Of a stretch of 64,000 nt of DNA, positions 1 to 9,124 are shown piece by piece. Every line of letters begins with the position of its first letter. Position 1 is the first letter of the stretch. The position numbers and the translations under genes were made by a program. The stretch is from Rhodospirillaceae bacterium (GTDB taxonomy: Bacteria; Pseudomonadota; Alphaproteobacteria; Rhodospirillales; Casp-alpha2). The notes under the pieces were generated by a model that worked only from the letters and a program-made list of their open reading frames with translations, was not told the DNA's origin and did no database searches. Location of the stretch: assembly GCA_016845145.1 (NCBI GenBank), contig JAERTE010000146.1:152951-216950 (forward strand). Direction: 5' to 3'.

Positions 1-339
1 CACGCCGCCATCGACGCCCAACAAGCGGCTATTGCGGCCATTCGCCCCGGCGTTACGGCGGAATCGGTCGCTTGGGCCGCCGATGCGATTTATGCGGCGC
101 GCGGATATGCAACGGGTTACAGAACCGGCCGCTCAATCGGCATGTCATACCTGGAAGCACCGGAACTGAAATCCGGCGACAAGACGATCCTGCAGCCCGG
201 CATGACCTTTGCCGTTGATGGCGGCATCTCGGTCGACGGCAAGCTTGGCGGACGCATCGGTGATTCAATCGTTGTCACGACTGACGGGTGTGAATATCTG
301 ACGAACTATTCGCGCGGCATATTGACAGTATCCAACTGA
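1..339 (+). CDS. M24 peptidase-fold protein, C-terminal part
   Basis: The reading frame is open from base 1 and ends at a TGA at 337-339, so only the last 112 residues are inside the window. The fragment matches the end of the pita-bread fold of Xaa-Pro aminopeptidase/creatinase-like proteins: a LQPGMTFAVDGGI segment followed by RIGDSIVVTTDG. In active metallopeptidases these positions read E-P-G and R-x-E-D, with both Glu binding metal. Here they are Asp and Gly, so this may be a non-peptidase member of the fold (as in creatinase or DddP-type lyases) or use an altered metal site. The true substrate cannot be judged without the N-terminal part. Confidence 0.8.
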   Translation, partial: HAAIDAQQAAIAAIRPGVTAESVAWAADAIYAARGYATGYRTGRSIGMSYLEAPELKSGDKTILQPGMTFAVDGGISVDGKLGGRIGDSIVVTTDGCEYLTNYSRGILTVSN

Positions 340-376
340 ACGGTGTTGGATTTAGTTGCGCCCATAGGAGGTTTCT

Positions 377-1402
377 ATTTCTGACCTTATTGAAACATTA
401 AAACGCGAGAACGCGGAAATTTTCAGCCTATTGGCGGATGCGCAAAGCCATGGTCGCGACACCGAACATCGGCGTGATTCGATTTTGATGGCGAAATCGC
501 TTCTTGTCGCTCATTTGAAACGCAAAGACGACGAGTTGTATCCGCCGCTTATAGAAGCTGCGAAAAGCGACAATGTTGTTCATGATGCCTTGGAATTTTT
601 CCGTGAATACATGGACAGCGTATCCAAGGCGACGTTCGAGTTTATCGAAAAATATGAAAATTCCAGTTCCGCCGAAGGGTTCTCGGACGACTTGATGAAA
701 CTGCAATCCTTGCTGTGGACACGGGTCCAAAAAGAGGAATTCGTGGTTTATCGAATTTTTGATCGTTTGACCGGCGCGGCGGGCGACACCGAAGATGTTC
801 CGACAGAAAACAAAGACGATGCTGATCCGGCTATCGGTGGAATAACGGAATTTTTGTCTCATCAAGATTTCGATCTGCAGGCTCAACTGGGCGGCCAAAA
901 TGCCATTTTCTCGTACAGCGGATATTTGACGGAAGACATCCTGACAAGTGCCAGTGTTTCCATAAAACAAGCGCTGACCATGTTAAATGCCGAAACCAGA
1001 ATCAAAAGCCGGCTGATCTATATTTTTATTGAGCTGGCCCAGAATATCATCCGTTACTCAGCCAATGTCTTGTCCGACCCTGAAGGCAACAGCGACGCAT
1101 TGAGACATGGATCCCTGATGGTCGGGGTGTCTCATGGTCGGTATTTCGCAAGGTCTAACAATCTCGTTGCCGAGCACGATGTTCAGCGCCTAACAGATTA
1201 TCTCCAGTTGATTCAAAACCTCGATGAGGCGGCCTTGAAAGCGCTTTACAAGAAAACCCTGCGTGGCGAAATACCGGAAGGCAGCAAAGGCGCTCATGTC
1301 GGTTTTATCGAGATGGTCCGCCGCGCTGACAGCGGGTTTGAGTTTGAATTCGTAAAGATCGGTGCTGGAAAAACCAATTTCTGCGTAACCGCTTTTGTTT
1401 GA
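377..1402 (+). CDS. Hemerythrin-like domain plus SiaB-type kinase domain protein, probable ATT start
   Basis: The protein of about 341 residues has an N-terminal four-helix hemerythrin-like region (roughly residues 1-140, with a KRENAEIF first helix and an H-x3-KDDELYPPL stretch). A second domain (about 155-341) resembles SiaB/DUF6272 proteins, which are GHKL-type serine kinases acting on anti-sigma-antagonist-like partners. The first conventional start is the TTG at 431, but the frame continues upstream with a good helix back to an ATT at 377. A strong AGGAGG lies at 366-371, five bases before that ATT, and no ATG, GTG or TTG fits it. A start at ATT is therefore likely. Function is inferred: a signalling protein that may sense oxygen, NO or metal through its hemerythrin part. 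Confidence 0.68.
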   Translation: MSDLIETLKRENAEIFSLLADAQSHGRDTEHRRDSILMAKSLLVAHLKRKDDELYPPLIEAAKSDNVVHDALEFFREYMDSVSKATFEFIEKYENSSSAEGFSDDLMKLQSLLWTRVQKEEFVVYRIFDRLTGAAGDTEDVPTENKDDADPAIGGITEFLSHQDFDLQAQLGGQNAIFSYSGYLTEDILTSASVSIKQALTMLNAETRIKSRLIYIFIELAQNIIRYSANVLSDPEGNSDALRHGSLMVGVSHGRYFARSNNLVAEHDVQRLTDYLQLIQNLDEAALKALYKKTLRGEIPEGSKGAHVGFIEMVRRADSGFEFEFVKIGAGKTNFCVTAFV

Positions 1403-1703
1403 GCTGTTCCGTGTACGCTGAAAATTTCTTGCAAATAACAGTATAAATTCCTATATTGTAGAGCATGATCCAATTGCTCACATCAAACCTGCCACCGCCT
1501 ATGCTGGGTGGGGACACTTGTGCCGCCGACATCGGTGAAGTTGCGCCGGCTGAAAAATTGGGTTCGTTCCGTCACTTTTTTTTGTTTTCGTCTAGAATCA
1601 ATGGGTTCCGCGCACCGCTTTTGCCGAATGCATTGACCAAATGGCGAAAAATCGGCTCCTATTCAGCTATAGTGCCGGCACCACACGGGTCAGGGGACAT
1701 CGC
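1403..1703. other. Intergenic stretch without a recognisable gene
   Basis: About 300 bases between the SiaB-type gene and the receiver gene. It contains an AT-rich patch near 1425-1460 and a TATAGT close to 1669 that could be a -10 element, but no convincing -35 partner. The short open frame from 1465 has no family character and no ribosome site, so I do not call it. Confidence 0.4.
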
Positions 1704-2081
1704 ATGACGACAAAAGTGCTGATCGCCGACCGCGAGGCCAACATGCAGGCCTGTTTGCGCTTTTTGATGGAGCGCGAGGGCCATGATGTGCGCGTGGTGA
1801 AAGATGGCGCCGAAGCCCTGCTGGCGATTGACGAGGACGTGCCGGATCTGGCGTTGCTGGCCGTCGATCTGGAAAAACGTGATGGCTTTGATATCTGCCG
1901 CGAACTGCGCGCCGACGAGCGCTGCGGCGGTATAAAGATCATGATGGTGACTGCTAAAGCGCGGATAATCGAACGTGATAAGGCGATGGCCCTGGGCGCC
2001 GACGATTTCCTGACCAAGCCGTTTGCCAACGAGGAATTGTTGGCGGGGGTACGAGCCTTGTTGGAGGGCGGTACTCGATGA
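1704..2081 (+). CDS. Atypical receiver (CheY-like) protein without the phospho-acceptor Asp
   Basis: A single receiver domain of 125 residues. The start is placed at the ATG at 1704 because AGGGGAC lies just upstream and the fold begins at once (MTTKVLIAD). Aligned with CheY-type domains, the LLDVMMPGMDGF region reads LLAVDLEKRDGF, so the phosphorylated Asp is Ala53. The second acidic pocket residue is also altered (ADRE instead of VDDE), while the conserved Lys in FLTKPF is kept. It thus has the fold but probably not canonical phosphorylation. Its stop overlaps the next start (ATGA at 2078), so it is translationally coupled to the pseudo-kinase/exonuclease and probably signals by protein binding. 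Confidence 0.85.
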   Translation: MTTKVLIADREANMQACLRFLMEREGHDVRVVKDGAEALLAIDEDVPDLALLAVDLEKRDGFDICRELRADERCGGIKIMMVTAKARIIERDKAMALGADDFLTKPFANEELLAGVRALLEGGTR

Positions 2082-4216
2082 GCGTGCGTGCCGTTCTCGC
2101 AATCATCTTCGGACTGCTCGGGCTGACGCTCGCGGCGGGGCTGGGCGTGTTCGGCTGGCAATTGATCGCGGCGGCCGGTGGCTGGGGGGCGGAGCGCGCC
2201 GAGCCGTTGGTGTTGGTGTCCGTTGCGGCCATGGCAGGTGCCCTGACGGTTACGGCGGTCGCTTGGGCGGCGGTCGACAGATTGCTGGCCGCCCCCATGA
2301 CCGGTTGGGCGCGCGCCCTTACGACGGCACTGCATGCCAACCCGGTACACGCCCCCGATGTCGAAGAACTTGGGCATCTGGGAGAGCTGTCTGATGCCAT
2401 GGCGTCGATGATTGCGGCCTATGCCAATGCCACCAAAGGTTCGGACGCCCGTGTCGCCGAAGCCCTCGCCGGGGCCGAAGTGGAGAAATCCAGGCTGGCG
2501 GCAGTGTTGCACGACCTGCACGAGGGTGTGGTGATCTGTTCGTTGAGCCACCGTATTTTACTCTACAACCGCCGCGCACTGGAACTGCTGCATGTCAGCG
2601 GCGAGATCGGGCTTGGGCGGTCGTTATTTGATTTCACCAACCGCCAGCCGTTCTTGCACGGTGTTGAGCGTCTGAGCGCGCGCCTGAACGAAGGCCGTGC
2701 GGATGGGCGAACAGGCGGGCGGGGCCTGACGGCGCCGATTATCGCGGCCACCGCCGACGGGTCGGTGACGCTGGAGGGCAAGTTGACGCTGCTCCGGGAG
2801 GCGGGCGGCGCGCCAAGTGGCTATCTGGTGACTTTTGACGACCGCACCCGCGAACTGGCCGAACTGGGCCGCCGAGACGCGTTGCTGCGGGAAGCCACAG
2901 ATGGCATCCGCCGGCCCTTGGCGAACCTGCGCTCGGCCGCCGAGATCGTTGCCGAGACTCCGGATCTGGAAGCCGGGGACCGGGCGGCTTTCGCCGATAT
3001 TGCCGCCGACGAGGCCGGGCGCCTAAGCGCTCAGGTGGAACGCCTCAGCACCGAGTTCCGAGATATCATCACCAGCCACTGGCCCATGACCGATATCTAT
3101 TCCGCCAATATTCTAAACGCGGTGATCCGTCGGTTGCGTGAGGACAAAGGCATCGACGGCGTCATGACAGGCACGCCGCATTGGCTGCATGCCGATAGCT
3201 ATACGCTGGTGGAAACGCTGCACCACCTGACCCACAATATTCAGGGCCATACCCAAGCCGAGAGCTTCGACCTGGAGGCCAAACAGGTGGGAGGATACGT
3301 GTATCTGGATATCTCCTGGCAAGGCCCGGCTGTGCCGGCGACTGTGCTCGACACGTGGCTCGACGACCGGCTTGATGAAAGCCTGGGCGGCATCACGGTG
3401 CGCGGCGTGCTCGACCGCCACGACACGGATTTGTGGAGCAATGTCTGCGGCGGCACTTGGTCGTGCATACGCCTGCCTTTGCCGGCTGTGCCGTCGCCTA
3501 TGGAAAGCGATGACGCGCCGCCGTTACCGAAACTCGATGCTCGGCCCGAATTTTATGATTTCGATCTCGCCGCCCAGGATGCCGATCTGGGCGAGATGGG
3601 CGGGCGGGCACTCAAATCACTTATTTATGTGGTGTTCGACACCGAAACGACAGGGTTGGAGCCTTCCGCTGGTGATGAAATGATTTCCATTGCCGGCGTG
3701 CGAGTCGTCAACGGCCGCATCCTGACGGGTGAGTCGTTCTCGCGCTTCATTCATCCGGGACGCTCCATTCCCAAGGCATCAATCAAGTTTCATGGCATCA
3801 CCGACGAGATGGTCGCGGGCGAGCCCGGCGCCGACGCGGTGCTGCCGGCGTTTCATGCCTACGCCAAGGATGCGGTGCTGGTGGCGCACAACGCGGCCTT
3901 CGACATGAAGTTCCTGAGTTTGAAAGAGCCGTCGCTGGGGCTTCGGTTCGACAACCCGGTCATCGACACGCTGTTGGTGTCTGCGTTCTTGCACGACCAC
4001 ACACCGGCGCATACCTTGGATGCCATCGCCGAGCGTTTCGGAATCGAGATCGAAGCGGAAGCGCGGCACACTGCCCTGGGGGACTCGCTGGTGACCGCGG
4101 AGGTGTTCTTGAAAATGATCGATCTGCTGGAGGCGCAGGGCATCACCACGCTCGACCAGGCCGTCGATGCCGCCAACAAAATGGTGCATGTGCGCAAGAT
4201 GCAGGAGCGTTTCTAA
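2078..4216 (+). CDS. Membrane pseudo-histidine-kinase fused to a DnaQ-type 3'-5' exonuclease
   Basis: This 712-residue protein starts with two membrane helices (about 5-30 and 46-70), continues with a linker and PAS-like domain (about 135-250), then a histidine-kinase-like core. The H-box reads TDGIRRPL, with Asp275 where His is expected, and the N-box (THNIQGH) is degenerate, so autophosphorylation is unlikely. Residues from about 515 form a DEDDh exonuclease domain with FDTETTG (Asp521, Glu523), HNAAFD and a final HTALGD motif, so that half looks catalytically complete. Such DnaQ-like proteins are known beside SSS symporters and DUF294/CBS proteins, as here. The nucleic-acid or nucleotide substrate and the link to transport are unknown. 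Confidence 0.85.
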   Translation: MSVRAVLAIIFGLLGLTLAAGLGVFGWQLIAAAGGWGAERAEPLVLVSVAAMAGALTVTAVAWAAVDRLLAAPMTGWARALTTALHANPVHAPDVEELGHLGELSDAMASMIAAYANATKGSDARVAEALAGAEVEKSRLAAVLHDLHEGVVICSLSHRILLYNRRALELLHVSGEIGLGRSLFDFTNRQPFLHGVERLSARLNEGRADGRTGGRGLTAPIIAATADGSVTLEGKLTLLREAGGAPSGYLVTFDDRTRELAELGRRDALLREATDGIRRPLANLRSAAEIVAETPDLEAGDRAAFADIAADEAGRLSAQVERLSTEFRDIITSHWPMTDIYSANILNAVIRRLREDKGIDGVMTGTPHWLHADSYTLVETLHHLTHNIQGHTQAESFDLEAKQVGGYVYLDISWQGPAVPATVLDTWLDDRLDESLGGITVRGVLDRHDTDLWSNVCGGTWSCIRLPLPAVPSPMESDDAPPLPKLDARPEFYDFDLAAQDADLGEMGGRALKSLIYVVFDTETTGLEPSAGDEMISIAGVRVVNGRILTGESFSRFIHPGRSIPKASIKFHGITDEMVAGEPGADAVLPAFHAYAKDAVLVAHNAAFDMKFLSLKEPSLGLRFDNPVIDTLLVSAFLHDHTPAHTLDAIAERFGIEIEAEARHTALGDSLVTAEVFLKMIDLLEAQGITTLDQAVDAANKMVHVRKMQERF

Positions 4217-4221
4217 GGCTC

Positions 4222-4974
4222 ATGATAGATCCGTGGCAGCCCGAAGCGTTGATCGTCATTGGCGCCATTTTTTTGCTGGCCGGCGCGGTGAAGGGCGTCG
4301 TCGGGCTTGGCTTGCCGACCGTGTCGCTGGCGTTGCTGACGCTGGTGTTCGGGCTCAAGGGCGCCATGGTGCTGATGATCGTGCCGAGCTTCACCACCAA
4401 TGTGTGGCAGGGCGTTGCTGGCGGAAATTGCGTGGCTTTGCTCAAGCGGTTTTGGCTTTTGCTGGCGCTGACCTGCGTCAGTATCTGGTTCGGCGCCAAG
4501 TTGCTGCACGTGGTGGACACGAACTTGCTGTCGGCGCTTTTGGGCGCGGTCACCTTCGGCTATGCTCTTTACGGTTTGTTGACGCCGAATATCCCCGACG
4601 TGACGGCGAAGGAAAGCTGGATGTCGCCGATTATCGGCATCATCAATGGCGCGATTACCGGTATGACGGGTTCGTCGGTGATGCCGGGCGTGCCGTACTT
4701 TCAGTCACTGCACATGCCGCGCGACGAGATGATCCAGGCCATGGGGATTTTGTTTTCCACGTCCGCCTTGGCGTTGGGCATCGCCATGGCGGGCGAGAAT
4801 TTGCTGCCGCTGGATTTGGGGGCGGCGTCGCTGGCGGGGCTGGTACCGGCGTTCGTCGGCATGTGGGGTGGGTTATGGGTACGCAAGCGCATCTCGCAGA
4901 CGGCATTCAAACGCGCTTTGTTTATCAGCCTGCTGGTGCTTGGAGCCTACATCACGGTGAGGGCTGTGATTTGA
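4222..4974 (+). CDS. TauE/SafE-family membrane permease
   Basis: A protein of 250 residues made almost entirely of hydrophobic helices (about eight), with the Gly-rich N-terminal motif AVKGVVGLGLPTVSLALL and an internal second half (INGAITGMTGSSVMPGVPYF), typical of the TauE/SafE (DUF81) family. Members export or import small sulfonates, sulfite or other organic anions across the inner membrane. It starts five bases after the exonuclease stop and ends exactly where the convergent CBS/DUF294 gene ends. The substrate is not identifiable. Given the sulfur-linked genes further on, sulfite or a sulfonate is possible but unproven. Confidence 0.85.
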   Translation: MIDPWQPEALIVIGAIFLLAGAVKGVVGLGLPTVSLALLTLVFGLKGAMVLMIVPSFTTNVWQGVAGGNCVALLKRFWLLLALTCVSIWFGAKLLHVVDTNLLSALLGAVTFGYALYGLLTPNIPDVTAKESWMSPIIGIINGAITGMTGSSVMPGVPYFQSLHMPRDEMIQAMGILFSTSALALGIAMAGENLLPLDLGAASLAGLVPAFVGMWGGLWVRKRISQTAFKRALFISLLVLGAYITVRAVI

Positions 4975-6447
4975 TTAGAAAATTTCGCCGGTGAATTCCG
5001 ATCGCATGCGTTCACGCAGGTCGTGGATGGCTTTCAGCGAGTTGGTCAAGATGTCGCGCTCGCGCCGGGTCAACATCTTGGGGTTGACGTAGGATGAAAC
5101 CTGTTTGCCGGCTTTGTAATCCTTGATCTGTTGGCGCAGCAAGATCGTACACACGGTGCGAAACGCGCCCTCCAGGTAGTCGTATTCGTCGTCTTCCAGG
5201 ACGCCCTTCTCGTGCAGCGCATCCATGCGCGCCAGCGTCGCGGTCTCCTCGATCCCTTCGCGCAGGGACAAGAGCCGCATGGCCTCCACCAGTGGCAGCG
5301 TGCCGGTGTGTTTCAGGTTCATTTCGCCGATATGGTCCTTGTCGTCCTTCTCGGTGATGAAGCGTCCGAACCATCCGAGCGCCGTGCCGTGGTCGCGATC
5401 GTCCTCATACATGTCGCGCAGGAACGACATGTTGCCGCCAACGACCTGGGTGATGTGATGGCGGAGTTCGTCGGCCATGGATGCATCGCCCCAGGCGGAG
5501 CGGAAGTCGAAGAAGATGTCACACAGGCGCAAGATGGTTGTGTTGCGCCGCCGGTTCCAAATCTCGACCTGGGCTTTCCATTGCGAACGGGTCTTGCGCC
5601 ACAGCGGGTTGGTCGCCATGACGTAGCCCTTGCACAGTGGCAGCCCAACGCGGTCCAGGTCGTGCGTTACGCGCTCGGCCAACTCGATGAACCAGGTGTC
5701 GATGCGGGTGTGGTCTTCATCCGCGTAGTCTTCCAGGATGAAGCCGTTGTCCTGGTCGGGGTAAATGTAGTTCTCGCCACGCCCGCCCGACCCCATAACG
5801 ATGACACAGAACCGAACCGGCGGTTTGCCGAGGCCTTCATCAGCCATGGCGGTGAGGTTCAGGTTCACGACGCGGCGGTAGATGTCATTGTTAATGTGAG
5901 TGAGCAGACCCTGAATGTCGGGCGCCGCGACACCCTCGGCCATCAGATGTTCCGCCAGATCAACCTGCGCGGCCTTGATTTCCTTGAGGCCGTCAACATT
6001 GTCATCGCGGGTCAGATTGTCGATCTCGCGCATCAGATGTTCGGAGGTATCCGCCATGGCGCGGTGGATGTCTAGCATGCCGACAATGCGACCGTCTTCA
6101 TCGATGACCGTGAGGTGCCGCGTGCCGAGCCGGCGCATGCGGGCGACGGCATAGTACAGGTGCTCGTCGATGTTGATGGTGTAGACCGGCGTGCTCATGA
6201 CGTCGCTGATCGGCTGATCGGGGTTGGCTCGAAACGCGATGCGGCGTGTGACGTCCTGTTCGGTCAGGATGCCGATCGGTCGGTTGTCTACATCGGTGAC
6301 GACGGCGACAGATACACGGGCATTGGTCATGTGGCCGACGACGTCGCGCAATGCGGTTTCGGCGGGAACGGCCAGTGGGACAAGCCCGACAAAATCGCGG
6401 ACAAGCTTAGAAAAAACCGCCGTGCGTTGTGAGCGCCGATTCGCCAT
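4975..6447 (-). CDS. CBS-domain / DUF294 putative nucleotidyltransferase
   Basis: A protein of 490 residues with a CBS-domain pair (about 25-150), then a DUF294 nucleotidyltransferase-like domain with the signature GSGGRGENYIYPDQDNGFI (Gly-Ser pair and Asp-x-Asp metal ligands), and a helical DUF294 C-terminal domain. The start at 6447 (MANRRSQ) is chosen because it follows an AAAGGC ribosome site; the open frame upstream is low-complexity AT-rich sequence. CBS pairs bind adenine nucleotides, and the catalytic part resembles GlnD/GlnE-like transferases. These proteins recur beside SSS symporters and DnaQ-type exonucleases, which suggests a nucleotide-dependent control of transport or of cyclic-nucleotide signalling. 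The direct target is unknown. Confidence 0.86.
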   Translation of the reverse strand: MANRRSQRTAVFSKLVRDFVGLVPLAVPAETALRDVVGHMTNARVSVAVVTDVDNRPIGILTEQDVTRRIAFRANPDQPISDVMSTPVYTINIDEHLYYAVARMRRLGTRHLTVIDEDGRIVGMLDIHRAMADTSEHLMREIDNLTRDDNVDGLKEIKAAQVDLAEHLMAEGVAAPDIQGLLTHINNDIYRRVVNLNLTAMADEGLGKPPVRFCVIVMGSGGRGENYIYPDQDNGFILEDYADEDHTRIDTWFIELAERVTHDLDRVGLPLCKGYVMATNPLWRKTRSQWKAQVEIWNRRRNTTILRLCDIFFDFRSAWGDASMADELRHHITQVVGGNMSFLRDMYEDDRDHGTALGWFGRFITEKDDKDHIGEMNLKHTGTLPLVEAMRLLSLREGIEETATLARMDALHEKGVLEDDEYDYLEGAFRTVCTILLRQQIKDYKAGKQVSSYVNPKMLTRRERDILTNSLKAIHDLRERMRSEFTGEIF

Positions 6448-7120
6448 TTTTATGCCTTTCACGCGTTGAAACGCGGCGAGGGCGTTAAAGTCGCAATTTA
6501 ATTTACGAGGGTAATGTCGCAAAGGCCAGACTGACAAGAGACGTATTTCACCGATGCGCGGTTGTGTCTTTAATAATTGAAGTTTCTGTATCAATACAAT
6601 AACGGAAGTAATTTTTATAATTATATAAATATATAGTAAATAAATAAATGAAATAATAGCCATTGACTTTGATTCTCAAAAACAAACGTTTTTTTAATGA
6701 GTCAACTATGCTGTCCGAGTGGATTTTTTTATATCCAGTTGTGCTGATTCAGTCTTAATGTTATTAAGGTGCAGTTCTGAATCCGTAGCTCATCACTGAT
6801 TTGTGAGTTTTGGAATCGGAGCGGCATGTAGAACGCAACAACAATGACAGGGACACATGCACGCTCAAGACGGGGACATTCTCATCACGACGTGCGCCTT
6901 TCGTGGGCGGACCATTCGCGTGGTCCGGCTGTCGGTGTTGGATGACATACGACCTTCGGCCTTCGAGCTGATGGTTGTGGGTCGGCGTTCCTAACCGGGG
7001 ATGGCTCGGGCAGGGAGCCCGTCATTTCCCACGGTCGGGGATGGTTTGCGACGTTAACGCCTTCGGGTTTTGCGTTGCGGACGCTTCTCCGGGGACCAAA
7101 CTGATAGGGGAGAGAGAAAC
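6448..7120. promoter_or_regulatory. Divergent control region with a possible structured leader for the symporter
   Basis: This 670-base gap separates the CBS/DUF294 gene (leftward) from the symporter (rightward). Bases 6540-6790 are strongly AT-rich and probably hold both promoters. Bases 6880-7110 are GC-rich and can fold: CGGACCA/TGGTCCG pairs across a six-base loop at 6908-6927; CGGGC/GCCCG at 7007-7021 competes with GGCTC/GAGCC at 7003-7019; and AACGC/GCGTT pairs at 7056-7076. No known riboswitch class is recognised. A strong AGGGGAGAGAG at 7106-7116 serves the TTG start at 7121. Confidence 0.4.
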
Positions 7121-9100
7121 TTGTCAGCAAAAGTCGTATGGTTATTCGTCTTTGTCGTGTTGTATTGGGCCTACTGTATCTATTGGGGCATCAAGGGCGC
7201 GCGTATGGCGAAGACGGCCAGTGATTATTTTCTTGCCGGTCGTCAACTTTCATTGTGGGTGTTCGTGCTTGCGGCAACCGCGACGTCATTCTCCGGCTGG
7301 ACCTTTATGGGGCATCCGGGCCTGATTTATCGCGATGGCTTCCAGTATGCGTATGCCTCGTTCTATGCCATCACCATCCCGTTCACGGGGGTGATGTTCC
7401 TCAAACGCCAATGGATGGTGGGTAAACGCTTCGGCTATGTGACGCCGGGCGAGATGCTCTCCGACTACTTCCAGGGTGACGGAATCCGTATCCTGACGGT
7501 TTGCGTGGCCTTGCTGTTCTCGATTCCGTATCTGGGCGTGCAGTTGGGAGCCTCGGGCTTCTTGTTCCAGGTGTTGACCGATGGTTTGGTCGAGAAAACC
7601 TTCGGCATGTGGCTGCTTTCAGCGGTTGTGTTCATCTATGTGGCTTCCGGCGGACTACGTGCCGTGGCTTACGTGGACACCCTGCAGTGTATCTTGCTTG
7701 CCGGTGGTATCATCGCCATCGGGTTCATCGCCTACAGCCATCTCGGTGGCTTTGGTGCGTTCAATGAGCACATGGCAGCGCTTGGTAAAACAACCATCGG
7801 CAAATGGGGCACCACGAAGGGCTTGGGCGGCGGTGACTACAATGCCTACCTGGCCATTCCGGGGGTGATCCAGTTCACCGCCGGTCTCGGAAAAGAGACC
7901 CCTGTTGGTGGTCTTTGGACCGGTGTCATGTGCCTGACCTACATGTTTGCGTTGATGGGTATTCACTCTGCCCCGGCGTTCACCATGTGGGCGTTCGGCA
8001 ACCAGAGCCCGAAACCGTTTGCTCCGCAGCAAGTTTGGGCCTCTTCCGTCGGAATTGGTGCAATCTTGTTCTTCTTCACGGCAGCGCAGGGCATGGGCGC
8101 ACACTTCTTGGGCGCCACGCCGGAAGCCGCGAAGTTGACCGGAATGGCATCGGTGTTGCCTGACCTTACTGCCAACAAGCAAGGTGGTTTGGTGCCGCAC
8201 TACATCAACCTGGTTGGTGATGCAGCACCGTGGTTTGTCGGACTCCTGGCCGTTTGCGCCTTGGCAGCAATGCAATCGACCGGTGCGGCATATATGTCCA
8301 CCGCCGGCGGCATGCTGACGCGCGATCTCTACAAGCGCTACCTGAACCCGACCGCATCGCACACCACGCAGAAACTGTTCGGCCGCATGGGCGTTGGTTT
8401 CATCGTATTGTCGGCGCTGTTGGTGGCGACCTTCTCGCAAGATGCCTTGGTGCTCTTGGGTGGATTGGCCGTTGCCTTCGGTTTCCAGATGTGGCCGTCG
8501 CTTGCGGCTGTATGCTGGTTCCCGTGGATCACCCGTCAGGGTGCGACTTGGGGTTTGGCGGCAGGTCTCATCGCGGTGATCTTTACTGAAAGTTTCGGCA
8601 AGACAATTGCCAATTCCGTCGGTATCGATCTGCCTTGGGGCCGTTGGCCGTTGACCATGCACTCCGCTGGTTGGGGCATGTTCTTCAACGCTGGTATTTG
8701 CATTATCGTTTCGGCGATGACGCAATCGACTGGTTCGACGGAACATCGCATGAAGTATCACAGCTTCCTGCGTGAGCATGCGTCTCTGCCTGCTTCCAAG
8801 CAAGGGCTGAAACCCATTGCATGGGGCATTACCATCATTTGGTTGATCTTTGGTATTGGCCCGGGCGCAGTGCTCGGTAACGATATCTTCGGTGCACCGA
8901 ATGCCGGTATTGATGGCTGGACCTTCGGGATTCCGTCCATCTGGGCTTGGCAGATTATCTGGTGGGCCTTGGGCTGCTTTATGATGTGGTTCCTGGCTTA
9001 CAAGATGGAGATGTCGACTGTGCCTGAGAAGGAAGTCGAAGCTCTTGTCGACGATATCGGCGATACCGTAACTGGAACGAGCCCCGAACCCGGGACTTGA
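7121..9100 (+). CDS. Sodium:solute symporter (SSS/SSF family)
   Basis: A polytopic membrane protein of 659 residues with the SSF pattern of 13 or so helices. Family signatures include the N-terminal KTASDYFLAGRQL segment and SGGLRAVAYVDTLQC in the middle. Family members couple Na+ entry to uptake of acetate, proline, pantothenate or similar solutes; the neighbours (DnaQ fusion, CBS/DUF294) are typical of the acetate-permease-like branch. The start is taken as TTG at 7121 because of the excellent ribosome site just upstream; the open frame extends further back but into the putative leader. A strong terminator follows the stop. Substrate assignment to a short organic acid is an inference. Confidence 0.88.
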   Translation: MSAKVVWLFVFVVLYWAYCIYWGIKGARMAKTASDYFLAGRQLSLWVFVLAATATSFSGWTFMGHPGLIYRDGFQYAYASFYAITIPFTGVMFLKRQWMVGKRFGYVTPGEMLSDYFQGDGIRILTVCVALLFSIPYLGVQLGASGFLFQVLTDGLVEKTFGMWLLSAVVFIYVASGGLRAVAYVDTLQCILLAGGIIAIGFIAYSHLGGFGAFNEHMAALGKTTIGKWGTTKGLGGGDYNAYLAIPGVIQFTAGLGKETPVGGLWTGVMCLTYMFALMGIHSAPAFTMWAFGNQSPKPFAPQQVWASSVGIGAILFFFTAAQGMGAHFLGATPEAAKLTGMASVLPDLTANKQGGLVPHYINLVGDAAPWFVGLLAVCALAAMQSTGAAYMSTAGGMLTRDLYKRYLNPTASHTTQKLFGRMGVGFIVLSALLVATFSQDALVLLGGLAVAFGFQMWPSLAAVCWFPWITRQGATWGLAAGLIAVIFTESFGKTIANSVGIDLPWGRWPLTMHSAGWGMFFNAGICIIVSAMTQSTGSTEHRMKYHSFLREHASLPASKQGLKPIAWGITIIWLIFGIGPGAVLGNDIFGAPNAGIDGWTFGIPSIWAWQIIWWALGCFMMWFLAYKMEMSTVPEKEVEALVDDIGDTVTGTSPEPGT

Positions 9101-9124
9101 TCCGAGTTTGCCGAAAATGGATGT

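Noticed and set aside
428..970. Leftward open frame of 180 codons
   Set aside because: It is the antisense shadow of the hemerythrin/SiaB-type gene, with no family motif and no ribosome site.
1465..1707. Small gene before the receiver
   Set aside because: No ribosome site, odd composition, and it runs into the receiver start in another frame.
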